DNA of 64,000 nucleotides. Source: Bog-473 sp963821755 (lineage in GTDB: Bacteria; Actinomycetota; Acidimicrobiia; Acidimicrobiales; RAAP-2). This document shows, in pieces, positions 43,303-52,564 of the stretch (position 1 is the stretch's first letter; every line of letters begins with the position of its first letter). The position numbers were made by a program, and so were the translations under genes. The stretch is from positions 1,240,001 to 1,304,000 of the forward strand of contig CAWGEX010000003.1 of NCBI GenBank assembly GCA_963821755.1, in the 5' to 3' direction. The notes below the pieces were generated by a model. The model was not told where the DNA came from. It ran no database searches and was given only the letters and a program-made list of their open reading frames with translations.

Positions 43303-44491
43303 TCAGTCCCACCAGAGGTCCCGATCCAACACGCCCCGGGCGATCAGGCCAAGCTGCACCTGCGAGGTGCCCTCGACGATGGTCAGCTGCTTGGCGTCGC
43401 GATACCACTGCTCGGTCGGATGGTCTTCCATGTAGCCGGCCGCCCCCAGCAGTTGGACGGCCAGCGATGAAGCCCGCACGGCCATCTCGGTGGCGTGGTA
43501 CTTGGCCATCGACAGGTAGGGCACGAACTCCTTGGTGTACTGGCCCCGGTCGGCCATCACGGCCGAGCGGTAGGTCAGCAGGCGGGCCGCCTCGATGTCG
43601 ACGGCGCACTTGGCGATCTCCCACTGGATGCCCTGGAAGTCGGCGATGGTCTTCCCGAAGGCCGCCCGCTGCTGCACGTACTCGGTGGCGTACATGAGCG
43701 CCCCTTCGGCCAAGCCGATACCGCGGGCCGCCACGATCGGGCGCATGGCGTTGAGGCCGAGCATGGCCAGGCGGAAACCACCCACCTCGCCGATCACGTT
43801 CTCCGCCGGGACGTGCACGTCGTTCAGCAGCAACTCGCCGGTGTCGACGCCCTTGACGCCCATCTTGTGGTCGGTGCGACCCACCTCGACGCCGTCCCAC
43901 GCCCGCTCCACGATGAATGCGGTGATCGAATCGTGGGAACGGCTGGCCGGGTCGCCACTCGTTTTGGCGAAGACGGTGTACCAGTCCGCTTCTCGGACGC
44001 CCGACATCCAGCACTTGGTGCCGTTGAGGATCCAGCCGCTGTCGCCGCTGCCGGCGCCCCCCTCGGGCACCCCCTTGGTCCTCATGCCCATGACGTCACT
44101 GCCGGCCTGCGGCTCCGAGAGGCCGAACGCCGCCCGCAGCGAGCCGTCGGCAATTCCAGGCAGGTACCTGGCCTTTTGGGCCTCGGTGCCGGCGATCATG
44201 ACCGGGCCGGTCGGCAGGCGGGTCAGCAACAGCATCGAGCGCGGCCGAGTTCGAGTACTTGGCCACTTCCTCGATGGCGATGGCCAGGCCCAGGATCCCC
44301 GCGCCCGAGCCCCCGTACTCGGTCGGGAGGCACAGCCCGAGCAGGCCGGCATCACGAAAGGCCTCGAAGACGTCGAGAGGGTAAGTGCCCTCCTTGTCGA
44401 TGGCCCGGGCCCGGGGCTTGACCTTGTCCTGCGCCAGACGACGGACTGATGTCTGCAGCGCTTCGAGTTCCTCCGAAAGGTCGAAATCCAC
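43303..44491 (-). pseudogene. Acyl-CoA dehydrogenase, frameshifted
   Basis: A flavin-dependent acyl-CoA dehydrogenase, with MDFDLSEELEALQTSVRRLAQ and the N-terminal part to YSNSAAL in one frame, and MLLLTRLPTGPVMIAGTEAQKARY through the C-terminal LLGAAGYMEDHPTEQWYRDAK and QVQLGLIARGV in another. One extra base near 44236 explains the break (expected join SAALMLLLTRLPTG). The conserved FGLSEPQAGSDVMG region is intact. Either assembly error or inactivation; 41 bases separate it from trpD. Confidence 0.88.
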
Positions 44492-44534
44492 TGGTGAAGG
44501 GTATAGGACGGCCTGACAAGGTAATTTCGAATCC

Positions 44535-46178
44535 TTGCCATCCGACGACGAACCGCAATCCCGCGCTGACCTTCAGGCCAAATTGCGAAAAGAAAGCAAG
44601 AAGGCGAAGCGCCAGCAGCATCGATGGCGTCGTCGCATCATCTACACGCTGTCCGCCATCCTCGCCCTTGGCGTGCTCGCCGTAGGTGGGGGCTACCTCT
44701 ACGTCAATTACCGCTACAACCAGATCAAGAAAATCCACGCCCCGCACCTGGTCAAGGCCGCTCCGCCCGGACAGCCGTTCAACATCTTGCTGGTCGGCTC
44801 CGACTCAAGAGCCTTCGTTGGCAACAACACGACTCTGGGCAGTCAAATCGGAGACAGCGGCAATGCCGGCGGTCAGCGCAGCGATGTCACCATGGTGGCC
44901 CGGTTCGTTCCCGCCACCAAGTCGATCACCGTGATCTCTATCCCGCGCGACCTGTGGGTCGACATTCCCGGCAATGTGCCGAACGTGTCGGGCATGAACC
45001 GGATCAATGCGGCCTACGACAGCGGTCCGGACCTGTTGATCCAGACGATTGAAAAGGTGCTCAACATCCCGATCAACTTCTACATGTCCGTCAACTTTCC
45101 CGGGTTCACCGACATGGTCGCCGCCCTCGGCGGCGTCGACATGAGCTTCCCCACCGCGGTCAAGGATGACTACACGGGGCTCGATGTCACCACGTTGGGC
45201 TGCCAATCGGTACCCGGGGTCACCGCCCTGCAGCTGGTGCGTAGCCGGCATCTCTTCTACATGAACGCCTACGGCGAATGGGTGTCGGACGGGCAGTCGG
45301 ACTTCAGCCGGATCCAGCGGCAGGATGCGTTCTTCCGGGCCGTCCTGGCCAAGGTCAACGCCCAAGCGACGAATCCGTTCGCCATCAATGGCTTCATCTC
45401 GGCCGCCGTGGGCAACTTGACCATCAGTGACACGCTGACCAAGGGCGACCTGTTCCACATGGCCGAAGAATTCAAGGGGCTGCCGTCATCGCACCTGGTC
45501 ACCCAGACGCTGCCCACCACCGAATTCGTCACCGGCGGCGGGGCGGACGTCCTGCTGGCCGCCCAGCCCTACGCCGACCAGCAGATCGCCGCCTTCAACC
45601 TGATCGGCCTGCCCAAGCCGTCGCCCTCCGCCACCACCACCACGACGGCCCCGCCGCTGGCCAACAGCGCGGTGTCGGTGAATGTCCTCAACGCCTCGGG
45701 GGGCGGGCAACTGGCCAGCCAGACGGCGTCGGGGCTCGAGCAGGACGGCTTCGCCGTGACCGGTGTCAACAACGCGCCGAGCGTGATCGCCAGCGGAGAT
45801 CCCTCCGAGATCTTCTACGGCCCCTCCGGTCTCCCGGCCGCCCACACCCTGGCCGATTCTTTGAAGGGCACCGTGACCTACGTCGGCAGCCCCCTCCTCA
45901 CGGGGAACAACCTGATGCTGTGGGTGGCCAACCCGGGATTAACGGTGGACACGACGACAACCACCACGACGACCGCGCCCGGCTCGTCGACGACGCCGAC
46001 CGCCGTCCCGGGCAACGTCGTGACCAACACGCAACCCGAGCCGTGGAATCCGGTGCCCTGCACGCTGGGCGCCCCGGCCACGACCACCACGGTCGTGACC
46101 GCCAAGGGGTCCGCTACGAAGTCCGCCGCCAGGCCCGCTCCGAAGCCGGCGGCAAAGTCGGCCGCTCAGTCAGGCTGA
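44535..46178 (+). CDS. LytR-CpsA-Psr (LCP) family protein with LytR_C domain
   Basis: LCP proteins attach arabinogalactan or other glycopolymers to peptidoglycan. A basic cytoplasmic N-terminus and single transmembrane segment (about 35-57) lead to the LCP domain: FNILLVGSDSR, SDVTMVARFVP, VISIPRDLWVDIPG and LVRSRHLFY. A Thr/Pro-rich linker follows, then a LytR_C-like domain (SVNVLNASGGGQLASQTASGLEQDGFAVTGV), and a Thr- and Ala/Lys/Pro-rich tail. The start is TTG 44535; 547 residues. The 3' end overlaps convergent whiB by 9 bases. Confidence 0.92.
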   Translation: MPSDDEPQSRADLQAKLRKESKKAKRQQHRWRRRIIYTLSAILALGVLAVGGGYLYVNYRYNQIKKIHAPHLVKAAPPGQPFNILLVGSDSRAFVGNNTTLGSQIGDSGNAGGQRSDVTMVARFVPATKSITVISIPRDLWVDIPGNVPNVSGMNRINAAYDSGPDLLIQTIEKVLNIPINFYMSVNFPGFTDMVAALGGVDMSFPTAVKDDYTGLDVTTLGCQSVPGVTALQLVRSRHLFYMNAYGEWVSDGQSDFSRIQRQDAFFRAVLAKVNAQATNPFAINGFISAAVGNLTISDTLTKGDLFHMAEEFKGLPSSHLVTQTLPTTEFVTGGGADVLLAAQPYADQQIAAFNLIGLPKPSPSATTTTTAPPLANSAVSVNVLNASGGGQLASQTASGLEQDGFAVTGVNNAPSVIASGDPSEIFYGPSGLPAAHTLADSLKGTVTYVGSPLLTGNNLMLWVANPGLTVDTTTTTTTTAPGSSTTPTAVPGNVVTNTQPEPWNPVPCTLGAPATTTTVVTAKGSATKSAARPAPKPAAKSAAQSG

Positions 46179-46409
46179 CTTGCGCCGCTGCCGGACGATG
46201 CGCCGGCGTTCCCGCTCCGTGGTGCCGCCCCAGACGCCCTCACGCTCGCGGTGGGCCAGGGCATGCTCGAGGCACGCCTGGCGGACCGGGCAGACGTCGC
46301 AAATAGCCTTGGCCTCGGCCGCATCGGCCTCGTCCTCCGATACCGGGTAGAAGGCCTCGACATCGAGGCCCCGGCAGGCGGCTTGCTTGCGCCACGTGGT
46401 GGCACTCAT
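46170..46409 (-). CDS. WhiB-family iron-sulfur transcription factor
   Basis: WhiB-like proteins carry a [4Fe-4S] cluster and regulate cell division, redox response or development. The 79-residue protein has the four cysteines: C in QAACRG, CDVCPVRQAC, and the GVWGG turn with basic RERRRIVRQRRKSA tail. Position of ATG 46409 is supported by a GAAGAGGAAG site and alignment to short WhiB1/2-type proteins. Which subfamily is unclear. It is convergent with the LCP gene. Confidence 0.95.
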   Translation of the reverse strand: MSATTWRKQAACRGLDVEAFYPVSEDEADAAEAKAICDVCPVRQACLEHALAHREREGVWGGTTERERRRIVRQRRKSA

Positions 46410-46535
46410 GGGAAACACTTCCTCTTCACGTCGGATACGGGCAGAATTCGCCCTGGTCGGGAGGCACTTCTCGGGTGGACCCGGAGGCACGCGCACCGAA
46501 TTCCGGCGAACGAAGAGTATGGCTTACCTCCGGTG

Positions 46536-46549
46536 GGCCTGTAAAGGCC
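46536..46549. promoter_or_regulatory. Inverted repeat upstream of whiB (possible operator)
   Basis: GGCCT-GTAA-AGGCC is a perfect 5-bp inverted repeat about 127-140 bases upstream of the whiB start, within the 362-base gap. A-rich sequence follows it on the plus strand. Regulation is likely for whiB genes but no specific site family is matched, so this is a candidate only. Confidence 0.35.
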
Positions 46550-46570
46550 TACACAAAGAATTCTCCCTGG

Positions 46571-46726
46571 TCAGCCGATGGGAAGCGGCTTTGTTGTGCC
46601 ACGCAGGTCACCCAGCAATTCCTCCCGGACCGACCCCGGCAGGACGGATCGGGCCTGATAGTGGGCATGGTCGGCGACCAGCGCCACCTCCCCGCGGGGG
46701 CGCCGGCGGTGGCGAAGGCTCGTCAC
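46571..46726 (-). CDS. Possible small protein upstream of whiB (hypothetical)
   Basis: A 51-residue opening starts GTG at 46726 (TSLRHRRRPRGEVALVADHAHYQ...) and ends IG-stop at 46571. Codon third positions are GC-rich like neighbouring genes, and it lies on the whiB strand 161 bases before it. No strong ribosome site precedes the GTG and no family was recognised, so it may be spurious. It is the only coding-like content in the gap between whiB and the LLM gene. Confidence 0.25.
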   Translation of the reverse strand: MTSLRHRRRPRGEVALVADHAHYQARSVLPGSVREELLGDLRGTTKPLPIG

Positions 46727-46771
46727 GAGCGACCCGACTTTGCAGATTTAGGCGAGGGATAGCGTGGCTTC

Positions 46772-47632
46772 GTGGATCTGGGTCGATTCGGTGTGTGGTG
46801 GAGCGGCTCCTGGCGGACGGCGGCCGATCCCACGCTCGATGTGGCTGCTGAGCTCGAGTCGCTCGGGTACGGCGCGCTGTGGTCGTCGGGCGGCTTCGAC
46901 CCCGGGTTCTCCCCCAGGTTCGGGCGGCTCCTTGCCGCGACGAAGCGGGTCGCGGTGGCGAGCGGGATCGTCAGCATGTGGACCGGGGCACCCGCCGACG
47001 TCGGGCCGGCGGTGGCCGATCTCGAGGCCAGGTTCCCCGGGCGTTTCCTGCTCGGCATCGGGGCCAGCCATGGCCCGGCCGTGAGCAACTACTCCCGGCC
47101 CTATTCCCACATGGTCGCCTACCTCGATGCGCTCGATGCGCTCCCAATCCCGGTGCCGGTGCAACGGCGTGTCCTGGCGGCACTCGGAAACCGCATGCTC
47201 GAGTTGGCGGCCCAGCGTGCCGTCGGTGCCCATCCCTACTTCGTGCCGGTGGAGCACACGACCCGGGCCCGCTCCATCCTCGGCCCGGCGCCGCTGCTGG
47301 CGCCCGAGGTGGCGGTCGTGCTCGAAGCCGACCGGACGACCGCTCGGGGGCTGGCCCGGGACTACGCCCGGCTGTACCTCGGGCTCCCCAACTACACGCA
47401 GAACCTGCGGACCTTCGGCTTCGGTGACAGGGACATCGACGGCGGCGGCAGCGACCGGCTCATCGACGCGGTCATCCCCTGGGGCGATGCGGCCACGATC
47501 GCCGATCGCATCGGCGAGCACCACGACGCCGGGGCCGACCACGTCTGCCTCCAGGTCGTCTCCGCCAGCGGACGCGACGGCTTCCCGCTGGCCGAGTACC
47601 GAAAACTGGCAGAGGTCCTGTCCGAAGGTTGA
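46772..47632 (+). CDS. F420-type luciferase-like (LLM) oxidoreductase
   Basis: An LLM-fold oxidoreductase of 286 residues. Recognisable segments are VWWSGSWRTAADPTLDVAAELESLGYGALWSSG at the start, ASGIVSMWTGAP, ARFPGRFLLGIGASHG, and PYSHMVAYLDALDAL. The family resembles TIGR03620-type actinobacterial F420-dependent enzymes. The substrate is unknown. GTG 46772 is used. It faces away from whiB; the following DUF1801 gene is convergent. Confidence 0.88.
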   Translation: MDLGRFGVWWSGSWRTAADPTLDVAAELESLGYGALWSSGGFDPGFSPRFGRLLAATKRVAVASGIVSMWTGAPADVGPAVADLEARFPGRFLLGIGASHGPAVSNYSRPYSHMVAYLDALDALPIPVPVQRRVLAALGNRMLELAAQRAVGAHPYFVPVEHTTRARSILGPAPLLAPEVAVVLEADRTTARGLARDYARLYLGLPNYTQNLRTFGFGDRDIDGGGSDRLIDAVIPWGDAATIADRIGEHHDAGADHVCLQVVSASGRDGFPLAEYRKLAEVLSEG

Positions 47633-47699
47633 CCGGAGCTCGCTGCGTTTACCGCAGGGCATCCAGCGGCCGGGCAACGCCCAAGAAGGTGGCGATCAG

Positions 47700-48071
47700 T
47701 TAGGGGTCGCAGATGCCGGCGTCGCTCGCGGCTGTCTCGGCCAGGAGGTCGGACACCACGGCCCAGTCGATCTGCTCGGGCGAACGGAAGCGGATGCAGC
47801 CCTTACCCATGCTGAGGCCGGCCAACTGCGCCCGATGGGCCTCCATGACCGCCTGGTTCAAGACGTAGAGCGAGAGGTAGCGGGCCTGCTTGGCGAACGA
47901 GACCTCGATGGTGCCCGCCCGTCGGTAGGAGGGCATCCCATAGGCGATGACCTCGGCGTACCCCGCCAGCTGCTTACGGCAGGCGGCTCGAAGGCGGCGG
48001 AGCGCGGGCTGCCAATCCTGAGCTTGGGCCGCGATGTAGCCACGCACGTCGAGAGGCACGTCGTCCGGCAC
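47700..48071 (-). CDS. DUF1801 domain protein
   Basis: The 123-residue protein has the DUF1801 (YdhG-type) pattern: LDVRGYIAAQAQDWQPALRRLRAACRKQ, EVIAYGMPSYRR, EVSFAKQARYLSLYVLN, and GMGKGCIRF-like SMGKGCIRFRSPEQID. It is a small alpha/beta domain of unknown function, sometimes linked to iron chaperone-like folds. The GTG at 48071 follows the cyclase stop by 5 bases, so cotranscription is likely. Confidence 0.85.
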   Translation of the reverse strand: MPDDVPLDVRGYIAAQAQDWQPALRRLRAACRKQLAGYAEVIAYGMPSYRRAGTIEVSFAKQARYLSLYVLNQAVMEAHRAQLAGLSMGKGCIRFRSPEQIDWAVVSDLLAETAASDAGICDP

Positions 48072-48076
48072 GCCGC

Positions 48077-49213
48077 TCAGGTCCGGTCCGCCGCGCGGGT
48101 GCGGGCGGCAAAGACCCGCACGGGCTGCTCCACGCCACGCAGCTGCTGCGGGGCGAGTTCCTCCGTGAACCATTGGCCGGCCGGCAGCGCCGCCGCCGCG
48201 GCCTCGGTGACCACCAGGCCGTCGGGCGGCGCCACCTTCACCAGACGCGAGACCTGGTTGACCAGTGGGCCGAAGTAGTCGCCCTCTCGCGGGACCACCA
48301 GACCCAGACCCACGGCCCCTCGGCCCGGGGGAAGCAGTGGGTCCAGGGCGGCCGCCCGGCACACCTCGAGGCCGATGCGGCAGGCGGTGTCCGCCATCGG
48401 GGCGGCGAAGAACACCTCGTCGCCGATCATCTTCACCACCCGGCCCCCGGCCGTCACCGCGCTCGACCAGGCGGCCGACTCGAACCGGGAAAGAGCCAGG
48501 CTCTGGTCCCGCAGGCTCAGCCCTTCGGCCCACGAGGTGGAACCGACCAGGTCCACGAAGCCCAGCGCGACCACCTCACCCGCTGCCCCCGCCGCCCCGG
48601 CGCCGACCCCCGGCGGCGACCAGCCCCGGGCCGAATAGGCGCGATGGGTGGCACGGTCAAACTGGGCCAGCAGGAGTCGGGAGAGCACGTCGGGCACGTT
48701 GGCGAAAGCCAGTGTCGCCGCCTCCGCCACCTGGGCCCGGGCCAACTCCGTCGTCCCCTCCCGTTCGGTGCCCGGGCCAAGTTCGGCGTAGAAGAGGGCC
48801 ACTGCCGCCTCGGCGATGTTGGTGGCCGCCGCGCCCAACGCACGCGAGAAGGCGAGGATGGCCTCTTCACCCAAGATGGCAGCCCCCTGCTCGAACGAGG
48901 CCATGAGCCCCAAGAGACCGGAGGGCAGCATGGTGTCAGCCGAGACCGACAGGCCGTTGGCCAACAGCACCCGCTCGACACGCTCGACCGGGACGCCGCT
49001 TCGTTCCGCCATCTGCTCCACGGAGATGGCGGAACGTGCCCCCAGCACCAGGTCGCCCGCCAGCGAGGGAAGGCTCCCCTGGCGATGGGCCGCCACCATT
49101 GTCTCGAGGGTGGCGCCTCGGGCCGTCAGGTACTCGAGGAGGGCCAGGCGTTCGTCCGCCTCAGGGGACTCCGGGTCGTAGAGGCCGGCCCTCTCCCACT
49201 CGTCGGTGTCCAC
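48077..49213 (-). CDS. Class III adenylate/guanylate cyclase with helical regulatory domain
   Basis: The C-terminal about 165 residues form a class III cyclase: metal site FVDLVGSTSW, second Asp KMIGDEVFF, and the transition-state Asn/Arg in DYFGPLVNQVSRLVKV are present. The first about 195 residues are mainly helical and resemble the autoinhibitory regulatory domain of mycobacterial Rv1264-like cyclases, including a QMAERSGVPVERVERVL helix-turn-helix-like part. No transmembrane segment is present. Product (cAMP vs cGMP) is not decided. It lies between a membrane peptidase (upstream) and DUF1801. Confidence 0.9.
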   Translation of the reverse strand: MDTDEWERAGLYDPESPEADERLALLEYLTARGATLETMVAAHRQGSLPSLAGDLVLGARSAISVEQMAERSGVPVERVERVLLANGLSVSADTMLPSGLLGLMASFEQGAAILGEEAILAFSRALGAAATNIAEAAVALFYAELGPGTEREGTTELARAQVAEAATLAFANVPDVLSRLLLAQFDRATHRAYSARGWSPPGVGAGAAGAAGEVVALGFVDLVGSTSWAEGLSLRDQSLALSRFESAAWSSAVTAGGRVVKMIGDEVFFAAPMADTACRIGLEVCRAAALDPLLPPGRGAVGLGLVVPREGDYFGPLVNQVSRLVKVAPPDGLVVTEAAAAALPAGQWFTEELAPQQLRGVEQPVRVFAARTRAADRT

Positions 49214-49225
49214 CGGCTCATCGTT

Positions 49226-50854
49226 TCACGGGCGCGGCCGGGGCGCTGCGACGCTGACGCCGTGACTCGCCGCCGACCCCAGACGACATGACCTGATCAG
49301 ATCGCGCATCTGGGTATCGACGGTGGCCTGCACCGACTTGGGCGGCTCGCCGGAGGAGTTGTTCTGCGCCGCTTCGGCTTGGAGCAGAGCCGCATCACCC
49401 ACGGAGCGGTCGCCGACGCAGAGCGCCACGGCGGGCGGGAGGTCGGCGTACAGGTACGCACTCGCCATGTTGGCGTTCCGCTCGTCGACGACGTCGAGTG
49501 CGTGCTCTCGCGAGCGGCGGCCCGCAGTGGCCGCCGTGCCGGGATCACAGGCGGACACCGTGGTCGTCCTCCCGCGGCGCGTGACCACCGCCTCCCGCTG
49601 TGGCAGTGCGCTGGCCCAGACGGTGAAGGCCCGAGCCAGGGCATCACTCTGGGGCGCCGTGCGCCCGACCAGATCGAGCCGGGTGCAGGACACACCGTCG
49701 TGTCGGTACTGGGTCATCGATCCCCCGCCCCATCCGTCCGCCGCCGCCAATGCCGTCGTGGCATTCATTTCGCCTGCCAGGGTCATGTACGTCTCGAAGG
49801 CACCGAACGAACCGGGGGGGCCGATCCTCCGTTCCCCTCGTCCCAGGGCGGGCGGTGGCAGCACGCGCGTAGCCTGGTGGAGCAGGTAGGCCGACGGGTT
49901 CACGATGTCGAGCTCGGACCTGGGGGGATGCCCGAAGGCCCGGTTCGTCATGCCGATCCCACCCACGTTGTAGAGCAGCAGGACGAAATCAGGACCGAGG
50001 ATGTACGGGACCTCGGAGGAGATGCCGAGGAAATCCGCATTGGCGGTCGGGGCGGTGGGCGTGGTCCCGGTTCCGCTCCCGGCCCCGCCGGAGGCCACGG
50101 GTGCGTTCTCTGCCGCATTGGCCTCCCGCTGTTCGCGCGCCGGAAGAGAGGCGGCGTAGTCGTCCTCGGTGAGCACGGCATCGCCCTCCTCGATGGCGGT
50201 GACGGCGAACTCCTCGTCGGCGGTGTTCGATTCGTCGTCCAGTGTGACCAGGTTGAAGTGCTGGTCCTGGAGCACATGGGTCAGTTCGTGAGCGAGGGTG
50301 ACCTTGGTGCCCGGCGAGAGGTTCGCGCCTCTGATGACGATGTCCTTCTTGACGTCGTCGTAGTAGGCCTGGACGGATCCCGTATCGAGGGCGGTCTGGG
50401 CCTCCACCAGATTGACCGAGCCGCCGAGAAGTCCGAGGGCGCGGAATTCCGTCGCCTGCAGTAGCACCTGGGCTTTTTGCGATGCGCCGTCGGGTTGATC
50501 CTCCCCGGCCGTTTGCCGGTCGAAGGTCCCGGGTGATTGGAAATGCACCGGTACCGGGTGGAGAAAGGCCAGGCCCCGGTCGTGGCTGACGAACGCCGCG
50601 ATGGGGGCGATGCTGGCGGGCCAGGTCGGGGCCGACGGGGACTGCGACCAGGCCAAACCCGCGGCCAGCAAGGTGGCGACGGTGAGTCCGGCCAGGGGCA
50701 CCATCCACAGACGCCGGCCCCATGACGGCTTCACGCGGCGACGCCGATTGCGAAGGGCCTTCCGACGAGTTCCACTGAAGCCCCCAGACCGGTGACGGGG
50801 CGGACGACCGCCGCCGGTGACGATATGCCAAGGCCGCACGACCGATGCCGTCAC
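49226..50854 (-). CDS. Membrane-anchored putative metallopeptidase (HExxH)
   Basis: This protein of about 540 residues has a basic N-terminus (RNRRRRVKPS) and one transmembrane segment (LWMVPLAGLTVATLLAAGLAW). The extracytoplasmic region carries KVTLAHELTHVLQDQHFN, an HExxH zinc motif with an upstream conserved region, and a downstream DEEFAVTAIEEGDAVL that probably supplies the third ligand Glu. No named family was recognised; mycobacterial Rv-type predicted peptidases are similar in layout. The start GTG 50854 is uncertain (50734 is possible). It is the first gene of the peptidase-cyclase-DUF1801 unit. Confidence 0.8.
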   Translation of the reverse strand: MTASVVRPWHIVTGGGRPPRHRSGGFSGTRRKALRNRRRRVKPSWGRRLWMVPLAGLTVATLLAAGLAWSQSPSAPTWPASIAPIAAFVSHDRGLAFLHPVPVHFQSPGTFDRQTAGEDQPDGASQKAQVLLQATEFRALGLLGGSVNLVEAQTALDTGSVQAYYDDVKKDIVIRGANLSPGTKVTLAHELTHVLQDQHFNLVTLDDESNTADEEFAVTAIEEGDAVLTEDDYAASLPAREQREANAAENAPVASGGAGSGTGTTPTAPTANADFLGISSEVPYILGPDFVLLLYNVGGIGMTNRAFGHPPRSELDIVNPSAYLLHQATRVLPPPALGRGERRIGPPGSFGAFETYMTLAGEMNATTALAAADGWGGGSMTQYRHDGVSCTRLDLVGRTAPQSDALARAFTVWASALPQREAVVTRRGRTTTVSACDPGTAATAGRRSREHALDVVDERNANMASAYLYADLPPAVALCVGDRSVGDAALLQAEAAQNNSSGEPPKSVQATVDTQMRDLIRSCRLGSAASHGVSVAAPRPRP

Positions 50855-50884
50855 CCGGTCCGGCCCGGATGTCGCGCTGACGCC

Positions 50885-52564
50885 ATGTGGCAGGCTTGGA
50901 CGGTGCATCGATTCCGGCGAGAGGATTCATTGCGCCGCCTGGCTGCTGAGGAATTCGATGTGCTCGTGATCGGCGGGGGTATCACCGGCGCCGGCGTCGC
51001 GCTCGATTCGTCCAGCCGGGGTCTCAAGACGGCCCTGGTCGAGAAGCATGACTTCGCCTCGGGAACGTCCTCGAAGTCATCCAAAATGGTCCACGGCGGC
51101 CTGCGCTATCTCCAGCAACGCGAATTCCGACTGGTCTACGAGAATCTGGCCGAGCGTCAGCGCCTGCTGGACAACGCGCCCCACCTGGTCAGCCCGCTGC
51201 CCTTCCTCATCCCCCTCTTCGGCCGTGACGGCGTGGTCTCCAAGGCCGTGGCCCGTTCCTACGCCACTGCCCTGTGGCTCTACGACCTCACCGGCGGCCT
51301 GCGCATCGGCGCCCGGCACAAGCGGGTGAACAAGGAGCAGACGCTGGCGCACCTGCCCACCTTGCGCACCGAGCACCTCGTGGCCGGGTTCCTCTACTAC
51401 GACGCCCGCGCCGACGACGCCCGCCTCACGCTCACCCTGGCCCGCACCGCCGCTCTCGAACACGGTGCGGTGGTGGCCAACTACACCGACGTCGTCCGGC
51501 TGACCACCGACGAACTCGGCGCGACCACTGGGGCCGTGCTTCGGCCCGACCCCGCCGACCCTTCGTCCGAGTTCAATGTGCGGGCCCGGGTGGTCGTCAA
51601 TGCCACCGGCGTCTGGGCCGATGATATCCGTGCCCTGGATGAAGGCACCCACCCACGCTCCATCCGGCCGGCCAAGGGTGTGCACGTGAGCGTGCCGTCC
51701 GAGCGGTTGCCGTGTGACATCGCAGCCGTCATCCCGGTACCGAAGGATCGCCGCTCCATCTTCGTGGTCGTCTGGCCCGAAACCGACCTGGTCTATCTCG
51801 GGACGACCGACACCGATTACGAGGGCCCACTCGACAACCCGGCCTGCACACCCGAAGACGTCGACTACCTGCTCGAGGCGGCCAACAACGTGACGACTTC
51901 GAAGCTCACTCGAGCCGACGTCACCGGAGTCTGGGCCGGACTGCGACCCCTCCTGGCGCCCCCGGAGAAGGGGGGACACGTCTCGGAACGCACGGCCGAC
52001 CTCTCTCGCCGCCACACGGTTCGAACGTCGAGCCACGGCGTGGTGACGGTGACCGGAGGCAAGCTCACGACCTATCGCAAGATGGCGCAGGACGCGGTCG
52101 ATGCCGCTGTCCTCCTGGTCGGTGAGACCCCCAAGACCCGGCCCTGCCTCACCAAGTCACTCCGGCTGATCGGGGCCACCGCGGCCCCCAAGGACCCGGT
52201 CACGGCCGTTCGCTCGCACGCGCATCTGCTCGGTCGCTACGGCACCGAGTCACCGGCGGTACTGGCCCTGGCCGAAGGGCGGCCCGAACTGCTCGAGCCG
52301 GTCATCGACGGCCTGCCCTATACCGGTGCCGAGCTGTTGTACGCCGTCCGCGAGGAGATGGCCCAGACGCTGGACGACGTGTTGGCCCGGCGGACCCGGG
52401 CCATGATCATGCGGGCGCAGCCGACCATGGCGGCCGCCCACGCCGCAGCCGCCCTCATCGCACCCGACCTCGGATGGACCGAGCGGGAAGCGTCCGAACA
52501 GGCCGCCCGATTCATCGAGACCTGTGAAAAGGAACTGCTCACCGCCGGGCTCGACCTGCCGTGA
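50885..52564 (+). CDS. glpD: Glycerol-3-phosphate dehydrogenase GlpD
   Basis: GlpD oxidises glycerol-3-phosphate to DHAP and passes electrons to quinone. The FAD site FDVLVIGGGITGAGVALDSSSRGLKTALVE is at about 23-52, then DFASGTSSKSSKMVHGGLRYLQQ and the GWTEREASEQAARF C-terminal domain. The enzyme has about 559 residues. The ATG 50885 is used; GTG 50903 is also plausible and better matches the family. It begins close to the divergent peptidase gene. The next gene overlaps by 4 bases. Confidence 0.95.
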   Translation: MWQAWTVHRFRREDSLRRLAAEEFDVLVIGGGITGAGVALDSSSRGLKTALVEKHDFASGTSSKSSKMVHGGLRYLQQREFRLVYENLAERQRLLDNAPHLVSPLPFLIPLFGRDGVVSKAVARSYATALWLYDLTGGLRIGARHKRVNKEQTLAHLPTLRTEHLVAGFLYYDARADDARLTLTLARTAALEHGAVVANYTDVVRLTTDELGATTGAVLRPDPADPSSEFNVRARVVVNATGVWADDIRALDEGTHPRSIRPAKGVHVSVPSERLPCDIAAVIPVPKDRRSIFVVVWPETDLVYLGTTDTDYEGPLDNPACTPEDVDYLLEAANNVTTSKLTRADVTGVWAGLRPLLAPPEKGGHVSERTADLSRRHTVRTSSHGVVTVTGGKLTTYRKMAQDAVDAAVLLVGETPKTRPCLTKSLRLIGATAAPKDPVTAVRSHAHLLGRYGTESPAVLALAEGRPELLEPVIDGLPYTGAELLYAVREEMAQTLDDVLARRTRAMIMRAQPTMAAAHAAAALIAPDLGWTEREASEQAARFIETCEKELLTAGLDLP

